Source: Gymnogyps californianus (taxonomy: Eukaryota > Chordata > Aves > Accipitriformes > Cathartidae). From it: a stretch of DNA of 64,000 nt. Made by a program: the position numbers and the translations under genes. Under the pieces are notes generated by a model that saw nothing but the letters and a program-made list of their open reading frames with translations, was not told where the DNA came from and searched no databases. Where the stretch lies: positions 102,612,914 to 102,676,913 of the forward strand of contig NC_059471.1 in the NCBI RefSeq assembly GCF_018139145.2. The letters are read 5' to 3'. Positions 13,201 through 22,200 of this stretch are shown here, piece after piece. The stretch's first letter is position 1. Every line of letters begins with the position of its first letter.

Positions 13201-16200
13201 TCATCTCCACTTCACATCCTACCCTGTCTTGGCCAAAGAATTCAACCTTCAGCAGGAACGCGAGACCTCTGGCCCATCACATGGTTTCCCTGTCAAGCAC
13301 GGAGGCAGGCAGGGAGCTCACCGCTGGGCTGGGGAAGCGGCCCTCTTCCTTGGGACAGCCACACAGACCGCTTTTCCCAATAGGAAAGACCAACTCGGAA
13401 GGACACAGTGGCAAAACCAAATCAAAGCTAAATCAACCCACCAAAACCGACAAAAGGAGACCTCAGAAAACGCATCCTAAGTTTAAGGCACCGAATGGAC
13501 GAGCCACCAGCCTGCAGTTCATGGGGCATTTCCACTGAGGGCGCAGGCAAGCTGGCTGCATTGGTGGCAGAGCACAAAATGCCGCTGGAGTGAAAGATCA
13601 GATAAGGTCCTGATGCTCAGCGAGACTAAGTCTCTTGAATCGCAGGTAACAGCTACATGATAGACAAAAACCACACACACAGAGCTAATAACAGCCAACG
13701 TTAAAATGTGTTTCTGGTTCCAAAAAAAGTATGTACAAAGCTACCTTGGGTGTGAAATGTGTAGAAAATGCCTCTGCCCTGTTATTTAGCTCAGAAGATA
13801 AGCCTCTCACAAGCTAAAAGAAAGGGACAGCTACTGATCTTCCTATAAAAAAGGAAACAAACACACGCAGCTGTAAAACATGAATTGAAGAAAGCACAGC
13901 TCCCCCAGACTTACCTCTGAGATTGGACAGTGTAACTTATATTCCCTTTGTAAAAACTAGGTGCATCCCACTGTAAAGTGCTACGAAGATTAATTGACAT
14001 AATTCTTGTGTTTTGGGGTTTTGGCACTATTCCAGATACTGTGGGAGCAATCAAAAACAAACATACATTTTAGTGTGTGTTCCTCCAGCGACTTCTCAGT
14101 CATCCAAAGCTTAGATACAGCCTTCTTTCTCTTCCTTGCCTCAGACACTTTTTTAAAAACAGACTTTAATATAATTAATTTAAATCCTGATGCCTATCAT
14201 TCCTTCTGAGCTTATGCAACAAAAACAAATGAGCCAGCATAAATGATTTCCAGTAAGTACCGTCTTTATGATATCATAATTTATTATGCATGACTGACTT
14301 GTTACTGCCTAAGACTTAGGGCCCATCAGGCCATGTGCATGAACTCTCACTGAGATTGTCAAAATCAATTTTTTCTAAGTAGTGCTCCAGTAGCACTATG
14401 GAAATAACATGGATGTGTGGAATGATTGTTGGTTTGGTTTTTTTTTTCTGAAGAGGAACATGAACAGTCTTTCTACACAGACCTGGGTATAAGACTGAAA
14501 TAATTAAAAAAAAAAAATCCACCATAAGCATGTTTATATCTTCACTGCATGGATTAGCATTGCCATTTAAAATGCTTTACTCACCCTGTTATTAAGCCCC
14601 CCTTTTGAAAAACAGAGATAAACAAGAAGTACCTTCGAAGGCAAGAGGGCTATTAAATATACCATACAGATAAACATGTCATTAATTGGCACTCTTCACA
14701 AGTGACGAAAACATAATCGTTTTGCTTTATTGAAACTGAATAAAGGAAACCCTAAGTAGTATCGATGAACAGTCCATTACTATTATGATTTAACTATTTT
14801 AAAATAATTGTTGGTATTGAAACTAAAATAGAAAAGATTTTGGCCCATTATTGCAACACAAATGATCAATGCAAACAAACCCTGTCAGATCAGATTAGCG
14901 CTTAAATGTCACAGGAGTAAAACCTAATGACATGTTCTAAGATAAATAACCTATTTTATATGTCTATAGTTGATGCATAAATACATGAAATGAATGCGTC
15001 AGTTACCCACCTTTAGCAGACCAGAGTTTAAAATCTAAACCCTGCTTAAATAAAAACTATTTCACAGACTCAATTGCTACAACGTTACCCTCGCACCCAA
15101 CAAATCAACTCAAAACGCGCTTCACATCGGAAAAGCAGAAGTTGCTTGCTCCCCTGCACCCAGACCTCCTTGACAGATGCCGTCCCCGTGCCTACGTGCC
15201 CTCACCGGGACCCGCCTCGGGCATTCGCCTTCAGAGGTCTCTGCCCCTGCACACGCTCTGCCCCTTTGCAGGCACCTCTAGCCTCCTGCTCCCACATCTT
15301 CTCCTACCTGCAAAATCCCAGATACGCAGAACGCTAAGGAAGATGGGTGCAGGTAGCAGACTGCAAGGACTCAGCGCGAACAACCCAGCTGAAAAAAAAT
15401 CTGGCTAATACAAGGCACCCGATTTCTCCTCTGCCACACGACGTGGTCCTCGCTACAAAGGACCCTCTCTAGGGTGCTGCCCACACTTTGAGGAAACTCC
15501 CTCCAAAGGTTTGAGGCAGGCTTGTAAATTCCCAGTAAAGAGCATGATGCCTTTGAAGGCTCGCTTCCCTGACAGCGTTTTCTACTTGAAAAGCCTCCAC
15601 GTACAGTTTTTCATTCAGCGCTGTGGACCCAAAGAGATGAGAAAATACTTCTGTGGTTTTCTACTTTGTAAACGGAAGGTTTGTACGCAGCTCACATCAC
15701 AGCCGCAGATGCGGCCTGCTTTGGGAATCGCGCGGCCCGGGCCACTTTCAGTGGCCGTCGGTGGCGGCCCTCGGGGCGCTCTCGCCGTGCCCGGAGCAGG
15801 ACGAGCTCTGCCAGAGGCGGCCAGTTTTGTGCCGGGCTTTGCAGGCGCAGCTGCGCCCGCGCTCCCGCAGCTCCCGGTTACCGCGCCCGGAAGAGCGTGG
15901 TTTCGCTCCCACACGCGCGTTTCACCACCGGGACTTGCACAAGTCTCCAAAACCGAAAAGGACAGTTCCAGTTTCTCAGCACAGATACAGCCTTCGGGAA
16001 GAAAAAAAGCGCGTGGGCAGCGGGAGCTGGGCCCCCGCCAGCGCCCCGGCAGCCCTCCGCGCCTCCAGCCAAGGCCCCCTGCCAAGGGCGGGCGGCCGCC
16101 GCCCTTTCCCCACTCCCCTTACGGCGCGGCGGAGGACACCCGGCCGGCTGCTCGCTCGCTGTCGGTGCCGCTCGGCTCGTCACGGCAGCGGCGCAGCCCG

Positions 16201-16499
16201 CGGAGCCGCCGCCAGCCGCCGGCTCCTTGCGGCCCCCGCTATCGCCGGTCGCCGGGCTCTCGGGGCAGCGCGGCCCCGGAGAACGAAGCCGGCCGCCTCT
16301 AGCCACCCTTCCTCCCGCCGCCCCACTGAGGGCCCGGGCCCCGGCCCCGCCGCCGGCCCCCCGCTGCGAGGCGGTGATCGGGAGGACGATCCCTCGCCCG
16401 GGCGGGCCGGGCCCCTCCGCCGCCCCTCGCCGGGCGCAGGGCGGACTCACCGCAGAGCAGGAGGCAGCTCCAGAGGGCGCACGGGAGGGCGGCGGCCAT
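4039..16499 (-). CDS. IL10RB: Interleukin-10 receptor subunit beta, complete coding span (7 exons)
   Basis: This is the shared accessory chain of the class II cytokine receptor family. It pairs at the cell surface with IL10RA, IL22RA1, IL20RA or IFNLR1 and brings in TYK2. The coding exons join as 16451-16499, 13915-14038, 12425-12594, 10034-10200, 8212-8362, 6491-6648 and 4039-4251 (1,032 nt, 343 aa; human is 325 aa). Every junction is GT-AG and keeps frame. Layout: signal peptide about residues 1-19, D1 fibronectin-III about 20-114, D2 about 115-220, membrane segment about 225-254, and a cytoplasmic tail of about 89 residues. Recognisable blocks are LQWDAPSF in D1, YGDYILRVRAE in exon 3, LEPWTIYC and CEQTTH in D2, FPQHLKE after the membrane, and YDKLTVISEES near the C-terminus. 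Each lines up with human IL10RB. The one odd point is a missing D1 cysteine. The identification is secure. UTR ends are inferred. Confidence 0.95.
6491..6648 (-). CDS. IL10RB: IL10RB exon 6 (transmembrane and juxtamembrane)
   Basis: The acceptor is CTCTTGCAG behind a long pyrimidine tract, and the donor is AAAGAG|GTTTGT. Phase is 1 in and 0 out. It encodes residues 221-273: a single hydrophobic pass of about 30 residues beginning VWIIVTILIGSMLVVV, then basic RLTKH and FPQHLKE. The last block equals human LPQHLKE in the JAK-binding juxtamembrane region. Confidence 0.94.
8212..8362 (-). CDS. IL10RB: IL10RB exon 5 (D2, second half)
   Basis: The acceptor TTATTAG at 8363-8364 was chosen over a nearby CACATAG because only it gives phase 0 into VTHIDTKHNSEILSQLEPWT. 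The donor is ACAACG|GTAATA. It encodes residues 171-220, including the conserved D2 disulfide pair Cys193 (WTIYC) and Cys214 (ELCEQTTH). As in other family members, the WSXWS-like position is degenerate (GELSGEL). Confidence 0.94.
10034..10200 (-). CDS. IL10RB: IL10RB exon 4 (D2, first half)
   Basis: The acceptor is AATACATAG and the donor ACAGAG|GTAACT. Phase is 1 in and 0 out. It encodes residues 115-170: IGPPDVKVKSESGSLHVDF, then YGSWNYRIWYWKKGS. These match human IGPPGMQVEVLADSLHMRF and YNSWTYNVQYWKNGT. Confidence 0.94.
12425..12594 (-). CDS. IL10RB: IL10RB exon 3 (D1, second half)
   Basis: The acceptor is TTCCATACAG and the donor GATGACA|GTAAGC. Phase is 2 in and 1 out. It encodes residues 58-114 with the strongly conserved LTECNVSSLSAYGDYILRVR and HSDWATIRF. 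NVS occurs twice as a potential glycosylation site. The cysteine that pairs with the TEC cysteine in human is a serine here (residue 70). Confidence 0.95.
13915..14038 (-). CDS. IL10RB: IL10RB exon 2 (D1, first half)
   Basis: The acceptor is CTCCCACAG and the donor CAGAG|GTAAGT. Phase is 1 in and 2 out. It encodes residues 17-57, including IVPKPQN just after the leader and the D1 core LQWDAPSFYKGNISYTVQ. These match human VPPPENV and LQWESPAFAKGNLTFTAQ. NIS is a potential N-glycosylation site. Confidence 0.93.
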
Positions 16500-16830
16500 G
16501 GCGGCTGCCGGCGCGGGCGTCGCTCACCGGGGGAGGTGCCGGCGCCGCCGCGCCATGGCACCGGGGCGCTGCCCTCGCAGGCGGGGGAGCGGGGCCGCCC
16601 CGGAACCCTTCCGCCTTCCCGCGGCGGGGCGGGGCGGTAGGCGGCGGTGTGCGGGCACCGCGGCCGCCCCGAGCTGCGGGGCTTCACCCTCCGCCAACGG
16701 GGCTGACCGCCTCCGAGCGCCGGGGGGACATCCGCCCGCGCCCCGGTCGGCTCGCCCCAACTTTTCCAAAGCCTCCCCCGTTCGCCACGGCTGCGTTCCC
16801 CTTTCCAGAAAGAGCATACCCAGCACCTGA
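15700..16830 (-). promoter_or_regulatory. IL10RB: CpG-island promoter of IL10RB
   Basis: This is a dense CpG and GC-rich block of about 1.1 kb surrounding the IL10RB start codon, within a window that is otherwise AT-rich. No canonical TATA box is apparent, so dispersed initiation is expected. Long open frames on both strands here (for example 15653-16891 +) result from high GC and have no recognisable protein content. Confidence 0.8.
16451..16499 (-). CDS. IL10RB: IL10RB exon 1 (start codon and signal peptide)
   Basis: The ATG at 16499-16497 sits in an ideal Kozak context (GCCGCCATGG). The exon encodes a hydrophobic leader, MAAALPCALWSCLLLC, plus the first base of codon 17. The donor is CTGCG|GTGAGT. 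The exon lies inside the CpG island, as expected for a first coding exon of this family. The 5' UTR boundary cannot be placed from sequence alone. Confidence 0.9.
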
Positions 16831-17050
16831 ACCTTCCCCACCCACAGGTTTGGAAAGCTGTTCATCGGTGCTGTGTTTTAAAATATATTAGTGATGCCTG
16901 GCCGCTTGGATACTCATAATCTCTGAAGAGCATCTTCAGCATACAGGCTGGCAGCTGGGAAGGCAGGAGATGGGAGGTCAGCATAAAGTGGATAAATAAA
17001 TAACGCATAAACAGACGTCAGATGACGCATAGTGTCAGACCTGATCTTGA

Positions 17051-17060
17051 GGGAAATTCC
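17051..17060. promoter_or_regulatory. NF-kB-type site upstream of IL10RB
   Basis: GGGAAATTCC is a perfect palindromic kB consensus about 550 bp upstream of the IL10RB start and outside its CpG island. It may regulate IL10RB or may be chance. Function is untested. Confidence 0.35.
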
Positions 17061-17213
17061 TGCTGCAGGCAATACAAATGTTACCTGGGGAAAGGTTTAT
17101 CTTCTGACTTCAGGATCTGGCCTGCGCCAAAGATGCCAATGCCACTACTTCTGCCACAACATTCAGCGTCCCTTATCAAAACCAGCATAAACTTGGGGGA
17201 AGGGTGGAGCAGT

Positions 17214-17219
17214 TTTATT
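17214..17219 (-). terminator. IFNAR2: Candidate polyadenylation signal of IFNAR2
   Basis: This is the only canonical AATAAA (minus strand) I found between the IFNAR2 stop codon and the IL10RB promoter. Its use is inferred. Confidence 0.35.
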
Positions 17220-18577
17220 ATTCACAGAGTACAAAGGGTTCTTTCTCAAGCTATTACTGTTGCCAACTGAAAATACCAGTTCTTTGTGGGGGTTTAATAC
17301 ATTTGTTTCTGGCCCATTTGTCACCTCCTGTTATTAAATGAGGCTACAAGGCAGATTTGGCCTTCCCTGGGATGGGCACAGTCCCACTGCCTTCGCCTAC
17401 GTGTGAGCGACTCCCCTGGCTTCTACCACTGTGGAGAGGTGCACACCAACCACACTGTACAAACAGCAGAGCGGTACAGGGTCCGTGTGAGTGGAAGTTT
17501 CATCCACTGATTCTACGGATGCATAAATCTGCAAATAATCAGCTCATCAAGATCCAAGCTGTCAGGTACTTACACCTACTTAGTTCTTAACACTACTGCA
17601 GCAGCAGAATATATTCCCGCACCTTACAAATTACTCTCAGCTATCCTGACCAAAAGAATGACTGCCACCCATGGCAGCCAGAAACTGCTTGTGGGCAGAA
17701 AAGTAGTACCTAAGCAGATCAACATGAGGTGAAAAAAGTTGGTTTCTTCAGCTATGTGACACCTAAATGCCTTCCCATAAGGAGTAAATTCTTAGCAGGC
17801 TAACTCACGTAGCTTTTCAAAGGCATGTAGGAGCCACAGTAAAAACTGAGACAGGGATAGGAAATTTTTTTTTATGAGGCACAAATGTTAAAGTATAAAT
17901 GTACACAGCAGTAAATTTTATATGTCATAAAAAATTTTTAAGAAGTGTAGTATTCAATAATTGCACAAAATTATATTAAAAAAAGTATAAAAAGGTGTAT
18001 TTCATGCCTTGATTCACAGTAAGGAGAACTCTTTTCTAAGCCGAGTATTCTTATCTCTGCCCCCATTACTTCACTTGATCAGCTTTCTCTGCACAAATGT
18101 AGAAACCAGTTCACTGACTTGAATACAGCAATCCATCCAGCAAAACAGGTTTCAGAGTAATCCATCAACAGAGATAAAGAATAAAAAAAGAAAATGAAAA
18201 AAGTGGTCTGGTTGAGAGACCAGCCAACTCAACTCCCTAAACTAAATTCTCACTTGAGTTATAAAAACTATTTACTTTGTAACAGCTAAAAGGTATAATT
18301 CACTATCAGACTGCAAAATGCAATAACTACTCTTTCTGCTGCATCTGAACAGTCATTTTTGTTTCTCTGTGGATAACCCAACCTGAACCATACCTGGAGC
18401 AACCTGGAGAGATCAGAGAAATATTTGTTAAAAATGAGTGTTGCATATTTTCAGTGTTCAGGCATATACTCACAGAATGTTAAAAAAGAAAAAGACAAGA
18501 TCTGTATGTTGAGTCCAGAAATAAAAGCTGGACAATATTGATTTGTATGTTATAAAATAATAGTGGTTCTCACTTAT

Positions 18578-19267
18578 TCATCTTCTTATGTATTCAGTTT
18601 TTTGGTCCATATCTGAATCTGATGAGTCACTTTCATCAGAAGACGGAGAGGAATTTTGCCATTCATGAGAGCCATTATGACAGTATGGTTTCTGCACACC
18701 TTCCGTGTCATCCAGGAGTTTTGCTTCAAAAGCACGAGTACATTGCCAGTCAACTGCATCTTCTTGGGAAGAAAGAAGAGCTGCAGAACTATTCACATTC
18801 TCTTCGGAGGTTCCCAACAGCACAGTTTTTAAGTTAATGGTAAAGCAAGCACTGTTCCTTCGCCTAGAAGAATAGTTACAATTTACCTCAGAGAAAGGAT
18901 TAAGTAACTCACGACTTGTGTCTTTGTCTTCTTCAATGTCCATCTCATGCTCTTCAAAATCTTCTGGGTCAGTGTCTGGACTTTCACTTGCCTGGCTGCT
19001 GCTGTTGTCACATGCACTATTTGTGGAGTACTGCACAAATACATTTGGCGTGTCAGAGGAATGAGGTACTCTACTTATGACATCACGCCTTGTATAGTCA
19101 TGATTACTTATGGCATCACTGTCACTGTCATCGCTGTCATCTTCATCACTGACACCACCACTGGATTCATTTGCCTTTTTTTTAACCTCTTTGTAAATGA
19201 TCTCTACAGAGGCTATTTCTTCAGATTCAAATGTGCAAGGTGAATAGGCTAACGTCCTGATGAATAC
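18578..19267 (-). CDS. IFNAR2: IFNAR2 exon 9 (cytoplasmic tail and stop)
   Basis: The acceptor is GCTCTTTTAG, phase 0. It encodes residues 279-507. [11 protein letters not shown] precedes a Ser/Asp run (318-329), then NHDYTRR with Tyr336, matching human Tyr337 in the GYTM context. Next come an acidic block, [14 protein letters not shown] (human GRITFNVDLNSVFL), an acidic Ser-rich end and a C-terminal EYIRR with Tyr504 (human Tyr512). The region between these anchors is poorly conserved. The retained tyrosines fit STAT recruitment. Confidence 0.94.
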   Translation of the reverse strand, partial: VFIRTLAYSPCTFESEEIASVEIIYKEVKKKANESSGGVSDEDDSDDSDSDAISNHDYTRRDVISRVPHSSDTPNVFVQYSTNSACDNSSSQASESPDTDPEDFEEHEMDIEEDKDTSRELLNPFSEVNCNYSSRRRNSACFTINLKTVLLGTSEENVNSSAALLSSQEDAVDWQCTRAFEAKLLDDTEGVQKPYCHNGSHEWQNSSPSSDESDSSDSDMDQKTEYIRR

Positions 19268-22200
19268 CTAAAAGAGCAAAGTCAATTAAAAAAAATCAGC
19301 AGAATTTGCACACACGCACAGAAAAATATGAAAAAAATACCCCCAATCATGAAGTTGTCAAACAAATTATTCCTTCTGTACCACATTTTTGGCTTTTTCT
19401 GCAGAGTTCTGGGCATCTAGGATTGTTCCCTCTTCTCCATTCCTGTAAATACAACAGCCTTCACTACAAATCAAGGCACACAGCATTGGACAGCCTCAAA
19501 GAAATGACACTAGTGCCAAGCAGTGTCAGGTATGAAATGTTTTAATTCTAATTTTTGAGATATCTTTCTAAGACTAAAAGCTCATTTTAGAAATACATCT
19601 TAAACCTGAGGTGAGTCTTGCAACTCTCTATTAGCTCTTGCAGTTACCATGCAAAAGAGAAGCCTTACATGGATGATCAATTTAAATGTCCTTTAGAAAT
19701 GTACCATTTGAAGCAATGAACTATATAACATCCTAAGTCCCATTTTCTCTGTTTTACTCTGCACTTCTGAGGATTATTGAATATTCGAAGCATTGGGGGA
19801 AAATGTTGGCAATAAAAAAAATTAACCTGAGACACTACTTGGCAAAGTCATGTTCAGCAATCCTAGGCATATGAAGGTAATGACATAGCAAAGGACAGAA
19901 ACATGAGGAAAAAAAGTCTTAGAAAAAGTTGATACCAATCTGCTCTGGTTATGCTTGTAGAAAATGGAAATTATTTATGCTGAAAAAAACCCATGGAATT
20001 AAACGTAAAAGAAGTCAGAGACTATAAAAAAAATAAAAGAAAGCAAGCAAAGATGGATAGAAACAAGTCCCCGGAATCTTGATATTTTTGCTTGAAATTT
20101 AGTGGCAGTTCAGTCTCTTCTACTAAAATAAAAAATTAGCTGACTCAGGACTGGCTTTCTCAAGCACTAAAACATGACACTTGATCACAGAAAAAGTCAA
20201 AAGAAAGATTATTTTATTCAAAATAGTGGAACAATTTGAGTGATATATTACCATCACCTTTCTTTCTTCCTTAAGCACTGTCCTAGTTTCAGCTGGGATA
20301 GCGTTAATTTTCTTCCTAGTAGCTGGTACAATGTTGTGCTTTGGATTTAGTATGAGAATAATGTTGATAACACACTGATGTTTTTAGTTGTTGCTAAGTA
20401 GTGTTTATACTAAACCAAGGATTTTTCAGCTTCTCATACCCAGCAAGAAGGCTGGAGGGGGCACAAGAAGTTGGGAGGGGACACAGCCAGGACAGCTGAC
20501 TCAAACTGGCCAAAGGAATGTTCCATACCACATGACATCATGCCCAGTATATAAACTGGGGGAGCTGGCTGGGAGGGGCGGATTGCTGCTCAGGGACTGG
20601 CTGAGCATCGGTCGGCAAGTGGTGAGCAATTGCTTTGTGCATCACTTGTTTTGTATATTCTAATTCTTTTAGTATTATTGTTGTCATATTATTATCATCA
20701 TTATTTTCTTCCTTTTCTGTCCTATTAAACTGCCTTTATCTCAGCCCACGAGTTTTACTTTTTTTCAATTCTCTCCCCCATCCGACTGGGTAGGGGGGAG
20801 TGAGCGACTAGCTGCATGGTGCTTAGTTGCTGGCTGGGGTTAAATCACGACAAGCACTGTTCCTTAATCATGGACTTTTTTTACCAATCACTATCTGTGA
20901 CTACCAAGAATACCTCAGCATTTGGAAGGTGATGCAGGTACTGTCTGCCTTGTGTACCTGCCCATCCTCCCCCCCACCCACACCCCGAGTAAGTTTTCTT
21001 CCAGAGCTATATTGTTTCTTTTCTTTTCCTTTGCTTTTTGTTTTCATCCAACTCCAATATTCGGGTAGATCTTGACAGCCTGGTCCAAGAGTTAGTTTCT
21101 AAGATACTATGCCAGCTCTAGATTCTGTCAGAGATAACTTGCATATAAATATCCTTTTTTCCTACTAAGTGTTCCACTATCAGGCATTCTTTTCACTAAT
21201 GCCTGTTTATAACAGAATACAGTAATAAATCATTACTGAGACTGGAGAAGGAAGACAGACATCAGGCTACCCAGAGAAGTGATCCTGAACTTGCTAGTAA
21301 CAGTTTTGGAACTAACAACTAGGACACTTTTCTAGCAGGGACATATCCACACATACCATAGACTGGGATGCAGTTATGAGATACCTGTGAAACTGGAAGG
21401 TTGGGGACCTGCAAGGTATATCTGATTTCAGTAAAGAGGATTTTTCCTTTGACTGAGAAGCTACTATTGATGTTACAAAGCAGACTCAGGTTTCCTGAGA
21501 AACAACACGTTTTAGAGACTGCTTCCTCAAAGCAGGGTCTCATCTCTACAAAGGTCTTTGATGGTCTGTCCTTTGTCTCCCTGTTGACATGAATTGAGAG
21601 TAAGTTCTTATTTGTTGTGTGTGAGATCATTTCCAACAACCATCCAGATCTTGCTCTTACCAGGCTACTGAGCTTTTACTTTTAGCACTTCTCACATGCT
21701 GTCCTTGACTCCTTTTGTGGACAATAACCATGAAGCATAGCTTTAGAAAAAAAAAGTCTTAGAGCACTAACAGTGACTCTTTTCTTCTCCAGATCTGCCT
21801 AAATAACTGGCCCATCTTCTGCGGATAATGAGGCCAAAACTCCCAACTCTAGGCCATTCTTATGCATCGCTACAGGAACAATACGCTGTGCTGGTTTTGG
21901 CTGGGACAGAGTTAATTTTCTTCATAGTAGCTAGCATGGGGCAATGGTTTTGCATTTGTGCTGAAAACCGTGTTGATAACACAGGGATGTTTTTGTTATT
22001 GCTGAGCAGTGCTTACAGTGTCAAGGCCTTTTCTGCTTCTCACACCACTCCACCAGTGAGTGGGCTGGGGGTGCACAACGAGTTGGGAGGGGACACAGCA
22101 GGGACAGATCACCCCAACTGACCAAAAGGATATTCCAAACCCTATGACATCATGCTCAGCATATGAAGCTGGGGGAAGAAGAAGGAAGGGGGGGACGTTT

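Larger units (their letters stand above)
16831..18577. other. Short spacer between IFNAR2 and IL10RB
   Basis: No coding exon is visible. The stretch must hold the IFNAR2 3' UTR. A minus-strand AATAAA lies at 17214-17219, with an ATTAAA variant near 17292. No canonical hexamer is nearer the stop codon, only an AGTAAA variant near 18271. If 17214 is used, the IFNAR2 UTR is about 1.36 kb and ends roughly 0.7 kb before the IL10RB start. Confidence 0.5.

Noticed and set aside
13104..13538. 144-codon plus-strand frame in IL10RB intron 2
   Set aside because: No domain, no splice context, and another frame of similar length overlaps it. Probably chance in a moderately GC-rich intron.
15511..16891. 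Long plus-strand open frames (263, 319 and 412 codons) in the IL10RB CpG island
   Set aside because: High GC removes stop codons in all frames. The products are Pro/Arg/Gly/Ala-rich without domains, and frames overlap on both strands.
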